Below the pieces are notes generated by a model, which saw only the letters and a list, made by a program, of their open reading frames with translations, had not been told where the DNA came from and did not search any database. Source: Propionivibrio sp. (GTDB lineage: Bacteria; Pseudomonadota; Gammaproteobacteria; Burkholderiales; Rhodocyclaceae). From it: a DNA stretch of 8,512 bases. The stretch spans positions 1 to 8,512 of the forward strand of contig JAGNOM010000104.1 of the NCBI GenBank assembly GCA_017990155.1, in the 5' to 3' direction. The translations under genes were made by a program, and so were the position numbers. How positions within the stretch are numbered: position 1 is the stretch's first letter; each line of letters starts with the position of its first letter. Below, in pieces: positions 1 to 6,651 of the stretch.

Positions 1-727
1 CGTAGCCCGACTGCATGTAGAGCGTGACGAGCACGCCGCCGAGCGAAGAGCAGAAGCCGCTGAGCACATAGACCATGATCTTCGTGCGCCCGACCGGCAG
101 CCCCATCAGCATCGCCGAACGTTCGTTGCCGCCGATCGCGTACACCGTCCGCCCGAAACGCGTGAAGTGCGCGACGTAGATCCCGATCAGCAGAATGACC
201 ACGGCAATCAGGGCGCCCGTCGAGATGAAGGTCTCCTCGCCAAGCGACATCCGATACTCGGAGAGTGCGGTAAAGCTTGGCTCGGTGATCGAGATCGAAT
301 CGATGCTGATCACATAGCACAGGCCACGGGCGAGGAACATGCCACCGAGCGTCACGATAAACGGCTGCAACTTGAAAATCTGGATCAGGATGCCCATGAA
401 CAGTCCGAGCAGACAGCCAACTGCAAGAACAAGCGGGAGAATCTGCCAAAAGTTCCAGTGATACTGCTGCGCCAGTGTGGCCGAGATCATCGTCGTCAGG
501 GCGACGATCGAACCAACCGAAAGGTCGATCCCGCCGGAGATGATGACGAAGGTCATCCCGACCGCGACGACAAGCAAAAAGCCGTTGTCGATCAATAGGT
601 TGATGAACACCTGCGGCGACAGGAAGGCATCGTAGCTGACAGCGCCAAAGCCGTACAACAGCGCAAAGAGCGATGAGGTAATGATCAGCGGCAGGCTGCG
701 CGGATTGACCAAGCTTGCGAAGTTCAT
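1..727 (-). CDS. yjfF: Sugar ABC transporter permease YjfF (3' end beyond window)
   Basis: This is the second inner-membrane permease of the importer, and it would pair with YtfT to form the translocation channel. The visible 242 residues begin MNFASLVNPRSLPLIITSSL and alternate hydrophobic segments with short loops. They include the block GMTFVIISGGIDLSVGS, typical of the BPD_transp_2 (CUT2, RbsC-like) permeases, followed by a QPFIVTLGGMFLARGL stretch seen in the same family. The start is fixed by a GGAGG at 735-739, seven bases ahead of the ATG, and by a 4-base ATGA overlap with the end of ytfT, which implies translational coupling. E. coli YjfF is about 330 residues, so roughly the last quarter lies beyond the left edge. 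The family call is firm. The exact substrate is inferred from the neighbours. Confidence 0.93.
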   Translation of the reverse strand, partial: MNFASLVNPRSLPLIITSSLFALLYGFGAVSYDAFLSPQVFINLLIDNGFLLVVAVGMTFVIISGGIDLSVGSIVALTTMISATLAQQYHWNFWQILPLVLAVGCLLGLFMGILIQIFKLQPFIVTLGGMFLARGLCYVISIDSISITEPSFTALSEYRMSLGEETFISTGALIAVVILLIGIYVAHFTRFGRTVYAIGGNERSAMLMGLPVGRTKIMVYVLSGFCSSLGGVLVTLYMQSGY

Positions 728-1764
728 GCCTGGCCCTCCACTTGAGTCCGACGCTGGAAGAGCATTTTGCGCAAGGCCTCCGACTGGATCAGACAGACGA
801 CGAACACGACAATCGCCTTGACCACGAGGTTGATTTCCGGCGGCACGCCCAGCGAATAAATCGCATACGAGAGCGTTTGCAGAATCAGCGCGCCGATCAG
901 CGTCCCCACCAGGCTGAACCGTCCGCCATCAAGCAGCGTCCCCCCCAGGGCGACGGCCAGAATGGCGTCGAGTTCCATCATCAGTCCGGCGTTGTTGCCG
1001 TCCGCGCTTTTCACGTTGGACGCGATGATCACACCGGCAACGGCGGCCGTCACGCCGCAGAAACCATACACCCAGAAAATCAGGGCGCGTGCACTGATAC
1101 CCGAGAAACGGGCCGCAGTCGGATTCAATCCAACCGCCTGGATGAACAGGCCCAATGCCGTCTTGTGCACCAACAGCAGCAATACAGCCGCCACGACTGC
1201 GACTAGGTAGATCGCAAACGGAATACCGAGGAAAAAACCATTGCCGAAGAAGAAGAACGGCTCGTAGTAGATCGTGACGATCTGTCCGCCGGTGATCAGT
1301 TGTGCAATACCACGCCCCGCCACCATCAGGATCAGTGTGGCGATGATCGGCTGCATCCCGATCCCTGCGACCAGAAAGCCATTCCACAACCCGCACAGCA
1401 AACCCGCGCCCAGCGCCGCGAAAATTGCCAGCGCCATCGGCGTTTGCGACACGTAGGTTTGCACGCCATCCTTGATTTCGAGCGAACCGCCGATCAAGGC
1501 TGCGGCAATCGCACCGCTGATCGCCACCGTGGCACCGACCGAAATGTCGATACCGCGCGTAGCGATCACCAGCGTCATGCCCATCGCAATCAGCATCACC
1601 GGCGCGGCGCGGTTAAAAATATCGACGACGCTCCCGTACAAACCGCCATTGACGATGCGGATGGAGAAGAAATCCGGGTTGAACCAGAAGTTCACCATCA
1701 CCAGCAGGAACAGCGCAACGAGCGGCCAGAACAACCGACTCTTGGTAAGACCCTGAATACTCAT
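724..1764 (-). CDS. ytfT: Galactofuranose/galactose-type ABC transporter permease YtfT
   Basis: This is a complete inner-membrane permease of 346 residues (E. coli YtfT is about 341). It carries the family block NRAAPVMLIAMGMTLVIATR followed by GIDISVGA near residues 50-80, then LILMVAGRGIAQLITGGQIV in the middle. ADGNNAGLMMELDAILAVAL near residue 260 is also characteristic of YtfT. Many hydrophobic segments fit a polytopic BPD_transp_2 protein. The ATG overlaps the ytfR stop by four bases (ATGA at 1761-1764) and has a GGAG-type ribosome site about seven bases upstream. Its own TGA overlaps the yjfF start in the same way, so ytfR, ytfT and yjfF are one tightly coupled unit. It would form the channel with YjfF, be driven by YtfR and be loaded by YtfQ. 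No breaks are seen. Confidence 0.95.
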   Translation of the reverse strand: MSIQGLTKSRLFWPLVALFLLVMVNFWFNPDFFSIRIVNGGLYGSVVDIFNRAAPVMLIAMGMTLVIATRGIDISVGATVAISGAIAAALIGGSLEIKDGVQTYVSQTPMALAIFAALGAGLLCGLWNGFLVAGIGMQPIIATLILMVAGRGIAQLITGGQIVTIYYEPFFFFGNGFFLGIPFAIYLVAVVAAVLLLLVHKTALGLFIQAVGLNPTAARFSGISARALIFWVYGFCGVTAAVAGVIIASNVKSADGNNAGLMMELDAILAVALGGTLLDGGRFSLVGTLIGALILQTLSYAIYSLGVPPEINLVVKAIVVFVVCLIQSEALRKMLFQRRTQVEGQA

Positions 1765-3275
1765 GACTCAACTCCGGCAATCATGCGAAATACTTTTTGT
1801 TCATCGGCCTCGTCGCCCGAAATCTCGCCGATCTTCTGGCGATCGCGAAGCACCGCAATCGTGTCGCTGACGCGCAACACTTCGGGCATTTCCGACGAAA
1901 TGAAGAGAATGGCCAGCCCTTTTCGGCACTGTTCCTTGACGAGATCCATGATCTCCAGCTTGGCCGCGACGTCGATGCCGCGCGTCGGCTCGTCGAGGAT
2001 CAGCATCTTCGGTTCGGTGGCGATCCAGCGTGCCAGCATTGCCTTTTGCTGATTGCCGCCAGAAAGCTGGCTGATCGGGCTTTCGGCATCTGAAACCTTG
2101 ATGCCAAGTTGCTTGATGTACTCGTCAGCAATGGCGCTCTGTCGTTTCTTGCTCAGATAGCGGAACATCCCTCGCTTGGCCTGCAAGGCGAGAATGATGT
2201 TCTCGCGGATCGACAGATCGGCAACGATGCCCTCCGTCTTGCGATCCTCGGGGCAAAAACCGAGCCCGCTCATCATTGCCTTGTGCGGCGTTCCGATCCG
2301 GGCCGGGCTTCCCTCGATACTCAGCGTCCCGGTATCGGACGGATCGATGCCAAACAGCATGCGCGCCGTTTCCGTGCGCCCCGAGCCAAGCAGACCGCCC
2401 AACCCGAGAACCTTTCCGCTACGCATCTCCAGATCCAGCGGACGCATGGCACCTGCGCGCCCCAATCCCTTGGCGGAGAGGAAAGCCTGATGCGTCGCCG
2501 AATCCTTTGCAGCCGATCCGCCCTGGCGCGCATAGGCGTTCTCGTCGATCTCCCGGCCCACCATCTTGTTGATCAATTGCAGGCGAGGCAGATCGGCGGC
2601 CATGTACTCGCCTTCCAGTTCGCCGTTGCGCAGAACCGTGATGCGGTCAGAGATCGCATACGTTTGATCCAGGAAATGGGTCACGAAGAGAATGGCAATG
2701 CCCTTGGCCTTGAGTTGTCGCAGGGCTTCAAACAGGCGACCGACTTCGTCTTCATCGAGACTGGACGTCGGCTCGTCGAGAATCAGGACTTGCGCCTCGG
2801 TGCTCAAGGCACGGGCGATGGCGACCATCTGCTGAACGGCCACCGGATAACTCGACAACGGGAGCGTCACATCGGCCGTAATATTCAGCGCTTTAAGCGC
2901 GGTACGTGCGCGCTCATGCATCTGTGGCCAGTCAATGACCGGTCCGCGCATGGGAAATCGACCGATGTAGATGTTTTCCGCCACCGAGAGATTCGGGCAG
3001 AGATTGACTTCCTGATAAACCGTACTGATGCCGAGGTCCTGTGCTTCAAGCACGGACGCGGCCTGAATCTTCTTGCCGCCGAGGCGAATTTCACCGCCAT
3101 CGGGTGTTTCAACGCCCGTCAGGACCTTGATCAGGGTCGACTTCCCTGCCCCATTTTGCCCCATCAAGGCATGCACTTCACCGGGAAAGAGTCGGATTCC
3201 GACATTCTTGAGCGCAACGACACCCGGAAACCGCTTGTGGATGCCCTGCATCTCGAGGATTGGCTCCTGCGCCAT
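1761..3275 (-). CDS. ytfR: Sugar ABC transporter ATP-binding protein YtfR (double ATPase)
   Basis: This 504-residue protein carries two fused nucleotide-binding domains, as is usual for CUT2 sugar importers (E. coli YtfR is about 500). Domain 1 has Walker A GQNGAGKST at residues 39-47, a Q-loop VYQE at 86-89, a signature-like stretch around VAVQQMVAIARAL (145-157) and Walker B VLILDE at 163-168. Domain 2 has a degenerate P-loop (LGGLLGSGRTE), a canonical LSGGNQQ at 404-410 and Walker B MLILDE at 424-429. The unequal P-loops and the non-canonical first signature are normal for this family. The ATG has GAGGAG at 3285-3290 nine bases upstream. It lies 171 bases after ytfQ and overlaps ytfT by four bases. 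It works on the cytoplasmic face and drives uptake through YtfT/YjfF. Confidence 0.96.
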   Translation of the reverse strand: MAQEPILEMQGIHKRFPGVVALKNVGIRLFPGEVHALMGQNGAGKSTLIKVLTGVETPDGGEIRLGGKKIQAASVLEAQDLGISTVYQEVNLCPNLSVAENIYIGRFPMRGPVIDWPQMHERARTALKALNITADVTLPLSSYPVAVQQMVAIARALSTEAQVLILDEPTSSLDEDEVGRLFEALRQLKAKGIAILFVTHFLDQTYAISDRITVLRNGELEGEYMAADLPRLQLINKMVGREIDENAYARQGGSAAKDSATHQAFLSAKGLGRAGAMRPLDLEMRSGKVLGLGGLLGSGRTETARMLFGIDPSDTGTLSIEGSPARIGTPHKAMMSGLGFCPEDRKTEGIVADLSIRENIILALQAKRGMFRYLSKKRQSAIADEYIKQLGIKVSDAESPISQLSGGNQQKAMLARWIATEPKMLILDEPTRGIDVAAKLEIMDLVKEQCRKGLAILFISSEMPEVLRVSDTIAVLRDRQKIGEISGDEADEQKVFRMIAGVES

Positions 3276-3301
3276 GGTGATTGACTCCTCTTTGTTCTAT
3301 T

Positions 3302-3324
3302 TGTACTGGATACACTGTACTGGA
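3302..3324. repeat. Short direct repeat ahead of ytfR
   Basis: The nine-base word TGTACTGGA occurs at 3302-3310 and again at 3316-3324, a 14-base period, between the intergenic stem-loop and the ytfR ribosome site. The sequence is certain. Function is unknown and chance is possible at this length. Confidence 0.4.
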
Positions 3325-3331
3325 CATGACA

Positions 3332-3371
3332 CGGGCAAGACAACGACGCTGTGGCGACGCGGTCTTGCCCG
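3332..3371 (-). other. Stem-loop between ytfQ and ytfR
   Basis: CGGGCAAGAC at 3332-3341 and GTCTTGCCCG at 3362-3371 form a perfect 10-bp inverted repeat around a 20-base loop. It lies about 75 bases after the ytfQ stop and some 56 bases before ytfR. No T-run follows it on the transcribed strand, so it is not a standard intrinsic terminator. The inferred role is to block 3' exonucleases or cause partial termination. Either would let the binding protein be made in excess over the membrane subunits, as is common in binding-protein operons. Confidence 0.7.
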
Positions 3372-3446
3372 GCCGAATGATCAGTTCTCAAGGTCAGTTG
3401 CGACGGGGAAAACCAACGCCGCCACCGACCCGAAACGCTGCGATGC

Positions 3447-4409
3447 TCAGTACTTGCGGTTCGGGAATTCCTTGGCCGCCGTTTCCATCGGGAACACGCT
3501 TTCCTTGGTCTTGACCCACTTCGGCTGTTCCTTGCCTTCGAGAACTTCCTTGACGACGGTCATCAATTGCGGACCGAGCTGCGGGTTGCACTCAACCGAA
3601 ACATTGAGCTTGCCGGCCATCATGGCTTCGAACGCACCCTTCACGGCGTCGATCGAAACGATGATGATGTCGCTGCCCGGCTTCATACCGGCGGCTTCGA
3701 TCGCCTGAATGGCACCAATCGCCATGTCGTCGTTGTGCGCGTAGAGAACCTGGATATTCTTGTCGGTCTTGAGGAAGGCTTCCATGACTTCCTTACCCTT
3801 TGCGCGGGTGAAGTCACCGGTCTGCGAGCGGGTGATCTTGAAGCGCGGATCAGTCTTGATCACCTCTTCAAAGCCCTTCTTACGGTCGATGGCCGGTGCC
3901 GAACCAACGGTCCCCTGCAGTTCCACGATGTTCACATCGCCTGGCTTCTTGTAGTTATCAAGCAACCACTGCGCCGCCTTTTGACCTTCTTCTGCGAAGT
4001 CGGAACCGATCATCGTGACGTAGAGCGACGGATCCTTGGTATCGATGTTGCGGTCAGTCAGGATGACCGGGATCTTGGCGGACTTGGCTTCCTTGAGAAC
4101 GGTATCCCAGCCCGTCGTCACCACGGGGGCAAAGGCGATGACATCGACTTTTTGCGCGATATAGCTACGAATGGCCTTGATCTGGTTCTCCTGCTTCTGT
4201 TGCGCATCGGAGAATTTCAGTTCGATACCCGCTTCCTTGGCCGCTTCCTTGATTGAGACGGTGTTGGCCGTACGCCATTCGCTTTCGGCGCCGACTTGGG
4301 CGAAGCCCAGTGTGATTTTCTTGTCGGCAGCAAACGTCGGCATCGCAACTGTACCGGCGATAACGCCAACGACCAGGGCGGACAGCAGATTTCTTCTTGA
4401 TTTCAGCAT
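3447..4409 (-). CDS. ytfQ: Periplasmic galactofuranose/galactose-binding protein YtfQ
   Basis: This is the substrate-binding subunit, 320 residues long (E. coli YtfQ is about 318), of the type I periplasmic-binding (RbsB/LacI-like) fold. Residues 1-27 form a signal peptide: KSRR, a hydrophobic core, then TFA before ADKK. The mature part keeps blocks I recall from E. coli YtfQ: W45-R46, QQKQENQIKA at 70-79, APVVTTGW at 94-101, VELQGTVG and AIDRKKGFEE near 162-182, SQTGDFTRAKGKEVME at 195-210 and AHNDDM at 224-229. The reading frame stays open to 4505, but the start at 4409 is preferred. It has AGGAGA at 4417-4422 seven bases upstream and directly begins the signal peptide. YtfQ homologues bind galactofuranose best and galactose less well; the galT-galK neighbours fit either sugar. 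It is first in the importer operon. Confidence 0.95.
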   Translation of the reverse strand: MLKSRRNLLSALVVGVIAGTVAMPTFAADKKITLGFAQVGAESEWRTANTVSIKEAAKEAGIELKFSDAQQKQENQIKAIRSYIAQKVDVIAFAPVVTTGWDTVLKEAKSAKIPVILTDRNIDTKDPSLYVTMIGSDFAEEGQKAAQWLLDNYKKPGDVNIVELQGTVGSAPAIDRKKGFEEVIKTDPRFKITRSQTGDFTRAKGKEVMEAFLKTDKNIQVLYAHNDDMAIGAIQAIEAAGMKPGSDIIIVSIDAVKGAFEAMMAGKLNVSVECNPQLGPQLMTVVKEVLEGKEQPKWVKTKESVFPMETAAKEFPNRKY

Positions 4410-4439
4410 TGTTGTATCTCCTATTCGATAACAGAACCG

Positions 4440-4478
4440 GCCAAGAATTGGCGGCCCCAAGTCACCTCCCCGAGGAGG
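4440..4478 (-). other. Two small hairpins in the ytfQ leader
   Basis: Read on the ytfQ transcript, CCTCC-TCGG-GGAGG (4478 down to 4465) and GCCAA-TTC-TTGGC (4452 down to 4440) can each form a 5-bp stem just upstream of the ytfQ ribosome site. They do not cover that site. A role in leader stability is possible, but stems this short can arise by chance. Confidence 0.3.
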
Positions 4479-4691
4479 ACATTCCTGACGCGAGCCGCTG
4501 ACCAATCCCAGATATCGGCCACACGACCCCAGTCAGGCAATTGCACTGTTCAGACCAACCGCACCCAGCGCCCCCACACACAAAACAATAGCTGGATATC
4601 AGAAGAGTCCGCACCAGTCCTGCAACAGCAACCCCGGCCACCCCCTGCTTGATGCTGCTTACGGATGAATCAGAGATCACTGCTTGAAACA

Positions 4692-4736
4692 ACGTTACGA
4701 GTATAGTTACTTTTCGTCAACTATTTTAGTTTGTTT
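4692..4736 (-). promoter_or_regulatory. Candidate ytfQ promoter with overlapping operator
   Basis: On the minus strand TATACT (4705 down to 4700) matches the -10 consensus at five of six bases. The -35 position at 17-base spacing reads only TAAAAT, so the promoter would be weak or activator-dependent. A TTGACG lies on the same strand, but only nine bases from TATACT. Starting here would give a leader of roughly 285 bases before ytfQ. The shared 20-base element covers the -35 region, and ACGTTACG (4692-4699), also found beside the galT -10, abuts the -10. The mirrored arrangement at galT is the main support. Confidence 0.4.
4717..4736. promoter_or_regulatory. Shared 20-base element, ytfQ copy
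   Basis: This copy reads TCAACTATTTTAGTTTGTTT and matches positions 5502-5521 at 18 of 20 bases. It overlaps an imperfect dyad, AACTA-TTT-TAGTT at 4719-4731, as expected for a site bound by a dimeric regulator. It overlaps the -35 region of the candidate ytfQ promoter. The identity of the binding protein is unknown. No regulator gene lies in the window. Confidence 0.55.
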
Positions 4737-4750
4737 CTTCGAAAACGAGC

Positions 4751-4814
4751 TTTGCATTTTTCAGGCCAAATACTTTACATGGACATTTCACAGGCGGCAG
4801 TCGAAAAATGCAAA
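4751..4814. repeat. Perfect 12-bp inverted repeat upstream of the ytfQ promoter
   Basis: TTTGCATTTTTC at 4751-4762 and GAAAAATGCAAA at 4803-4814 are exact reverse complements separated by 40 bases. The arm centres are 52 bp apart, close to five helical turns, so two bound proteins would sit on the same face of the DNA. The position just upstream of the ytfQ promoter region suggests a pair of opposed regulator sites. This role is inferred. Confidence 0.6.
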
Positions 4815-4907
4815 TAGCAAGATTGTCACCCCGCGTCACACAACCTGAAACAAAAAACCTGCGCCGCGAGACATTGAGTCACGCACAAAGTTAAAAATAT
4901 TTATCGT

Positions 4908-4937
4908 TTTATATCAGCACGTTGAAACAAACAAAGC
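4908..4937 (-). promoter_or_regulatory. Second candidate promoter towards ytfQ
   Basis: On the minus strand, TTTGTTTGTTTC (4935 down to 4924) is followed by AACGTGCTGAT and an extended -10-like TGATATAAA (4916 down to 4908). The combination of a TTTGTTT tract and TGATATAA repeats what is seen at the galT promoter. AACGTGCTGAT is the reverse complement of ATCAGCACGTT, found at 5529-5539. If active, it would give a leader of about 490 bases before ytfQ. It may instead be only a regulator site. Confidence 0.3.
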
Positions 4938-5501
4938 AGCGACATCACCATTCAAGCCGGTCTCACAGCAGGTGCCGATCAAACCTCTTGCGTTCAGCCC
5001 ACGGAATTCATCATAGTCCTACCGCCCCCTGCCCGTAAGGAAGCGTCTGCCTTACATATGGATTGTTAGGCTACGTTGAAATCGATTCTTCTGGTTTTTT
5101 GGTTACTAATGTATATAAGCATTTGTTGCGAATATCCTTAAGCATCTCCCGAAAATAGGGCTTCTCCGGCACAAGCCAAGTTCACTCAGCCGCCTCGTTG
5201 ACGCTCCACACGTACCGCGTCAGCATGCCTTTCAATCAGGGACTATCCAGCTAGAATCGCTCCACACACAAAAACTCGGCAAAGCAGTCGCGTCGCAATA
5301 GTGCTTTAACTCGCTGATTTATAGGTATTGTTGCAATTTCACAAGCCCCATGAAGGCCATTTGCGCAACCGAACATACCCCTCTCTCGTCGTCCGCATCG
5401 CAAGGCCGAAAGCGCATCGAATCGGACCGAAATACGAACGTTCCGCGCTCACCGGTCCAATCCACACTTCGAGGCAGAACAACGATTAAAGTTCGTATAT
5501 A

Positions 5502-5521
5502 TCAGCTTTTTTAGTTTGTTT
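5502..5521. promoter_or_regulatory. Shared 20-base element, galT copy
   Basis: This copy reads TCAGCTTTTTTAGTTTGTTT and differs from 4717-4736 at only two positions. It ends immediately before the extended -10 of galT, filling the -35 to -10 interval. A protein bound here would be expected to block RNA polymerase. Both copies face the same way on the chromosome, though the two promoters point in opposite directions. Confidence 0.55.
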
Positions 5522-5539
5522 TGATATAATCAGCACGTT
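5522..5539 (+). promoter_or_regulatory. galTK promoter with extended -10
   Basis: TGATATAAT at 5522-5530 is a perfect extended -10 (TG, one base, TATAAT). This explains the lack of a recognisable -35 at the expected distance. Transcription would start near 5537, giving a leader of about 70 bases before galT. ATCAGCACGTT at 5529-5539 overlaps the -10 end and start site, and also occurs at 4913-4923. The inverted repeat TGAT-ATA-ATCA covers the -10. The leader can form a short stem from GCCGAC (5547-5552) and GTTGGC (5560-5565). Confidence 0.65.
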
Positions 5540-5606
5540 ACGTTCTGCCGACCGGTGATGTTGGCGCCGGCATTTCCCCAAACTCGACGTCAAATAAGGA
5601 CCCAAG

Positions 5607-6638
5607 ATGTTTGACCCAACTGATCATCCGCATCGTCGCCTGAATCCGCTGACCGGCAACTGGGTTCTGGTATCGCCGCATCGTGCCAAGCGCCCGTGGC
5701 AGGGTCAGCAGGAAACGCCTGATCGCTCGATCCGGCCGGCGCACGACCCGGAGTGCTACCTTTGCACCGGGAACAAGCGCGTCACCGGCGAGCAGAATCC
5801 GGACTACACGGGGACTTTTGTCTTCACCAACGACTTCGCCGCGCTGACTGTCGACGCGCCGGATGCGCCGGGAACCGGCAATCCGCTATTCCAGAACGGT
5901 ACGGCGCGCGGTACCAGCCGGGTCGTCTGCTTCTCGCCGGATCACAGCAAGAGTCTTCCCGAAATGACGCTCCCGGCAATCGAACAGGTGGTCGATACCT
6001 GGTGCGAGCAGACCACCGATCTGGGCGCCAACTACCCCTGGGTGCAGGTCTTCGAGAACAAGGGCGCGATGATGGGCTGCTCGATGCCGCATCCGCATGG
6101 CCAGATCTGGGCCAACAGCTTCCTGCCCAACGAAGCGACCACTGAAGACGAGCATCAGCGCGCTTACTTCGACGCGCACGGCCGCCAACTGCTGCGCGAC
6201 TACGCGACGCAGGAAGCCGGCGCTGAGCGCGTCGTCGTTGAAACGGCGCACTGGCTCGGCGTCGTCCCGTACTGGGCGGCATGGCCGTTCGAAACCTTGC
6301 TGATGCCAAAGGCGCGCGTCGCACGGCTGCCCGACCTTAGCGACGAACAACGCAAGGATCTGGCGCTCGCGCTGAAGAAGCTGACGAGTCGTTACGACAA
6401 CCTGTTCACGTGTTCCTTCCCCTACTCGATGGGTTGGCACGGCGCGCCGTTTGCCGAAGGTAATCAGGAACACTGGCAGCTGCACGCACACTTCTACCCG
6501 CCCCTGCTGCGCTCGGCGACGGTACGCAAGTTCATGGTCGGTTACGAGATGCTCGCCGAGTCGCAACGCGACCTGACGCCGGAACAAGCCGCTGATCGCC
6601 TGCGCGCGGTGAGCGACGTGCACTTCAACGAAACCTGA
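5607..6638 (+). CDS. galT: Galactose-1-phosphate uridylyltransferase GalT
   Basis: This is the Leloir enzyme that exchanges galactose-1-phosphate with UDP-glucose to give UDP-galactose and glucose-1-phosphate, through a uridylylated histidine. The protein has 343 residues (E. coli GalT is 348). The active-site HPH is at residues 162-164, and the second His is the expected nucleophile. Probable zinc ligands are C50, C53 (CYLC), H113 (SPDHSKS) and H162. The second metal site fits H278 (GWHGAPF), H293 and H295 (LHAHFYPP), with a glutamate in the NEATTEDEH stretch. The start is fixed by AAGGA at 5596-5600 six bases upstream and by an in-frame TAA at 5595-5597. It is the first gene of a two-gene operon, 13 bases from galK. 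All key residues are present, so it should be active in the cytoplasm. Confidence 0.98.
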   Translation: MFDPTDHPHRRLNPLTGNWVLVSPHRAKRPWQGQQETPDRSIRPAHDPECYLCTGNKRVTGEQNPDYTGTFVFTNDFAALTVDAPDAPGTGNPLFQNGTARGTSRVVCFSPDHSKSLPEMTLPAIEQVVDTWCEQTTDLGANYPWVQVFENKGAMMGCSMPHPHGQIWANSFLPNEATTEDEHQRAYFDAHGRQLLRDYATQEAGAERVVVETAHWLGVVPYWAAWPFETLLMPKARVARLPDLSDEQRKDLALALKKLTSRYDNLFTCSFPYSMGWHGAPFAEGNQEHWQLHAHFYPPLLRSATVRKFMVGYEMLAESQRDLTPEQAADRLRAVSDVHFNET

Positions 6639-6651
6639 GACGGAAACTTCC

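Larger units (their letters stand above)
4410..5606. other. Long divergent regulatory gap between ytfQ and galT
   Basis: About 1.2 kb separates the two divergently read operons. It is clearly richer in A and T than the flanking genes. Apart from a 76-residue TTG-start frame and a 54-codon frame, both without a ribosome site, I see no credible coding sequence. No regulator gene and no insertion sequence is visible. It holds a strong galT promoter, candidate ytfQ promoters, a 20-base element present twice, an 11-base element present twice and a 12-bp inverted repeat, all listed separately. ATATCAG also recurs at 4596-4602, 4911-4917 and 5499-5505. In the stretch from about 4940 to 5480 I see only a weak hairpin (GTAAGG at 5035-5040 with CCTTAC at 5050-5055) and a six-base inverted pair (GGACCG at 5424-5429 with CGGTCC at 5453-5458). 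Confidence 0.8.

Noticed and set aside
2790..2850. Non-canonical ABC signature in the first ATPase domain of YtfR
   Set aside because: A degenerate first signature is usual in this double-ATPase sugar-importer family, so it is not a defect.
2109..3284. A 391-residue open frame antisense to ytfR
   Set aside because: It is a shadow of a GC-rich gene. Its translation is rich in Arg, His and Gln with no family features.
4410..4505. Extending ytfQ upstream to a start at 4505
   Set aside because: The extra 32 residues precede a well-formed signal peptide and lack a ribosome site, while the start at 4409 has a good one.
4462..4692. A 76-residue minus-strand open frame in the gap, starting at TTG
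   Set aside because: It has no ribosome site, no recognisable family features and an unusual residue mix. It sits directly downstream of the candidate ytfQ -10.
4825..4839. A possible CRP-like site, TGTCACCCCGCGTCACA
   Set aside because: The two GTCAC words are direct rather than inverted repeats, and the spacing does not fit TGTGA-N6-TCACA.
5350..5514. A 54-codon plus-strand open frame starting ATGAAGGCC
   Set aside because: There is no ribosome site ahead of it. It runs into the galT operator and promoter, and its sequence resembles no family.
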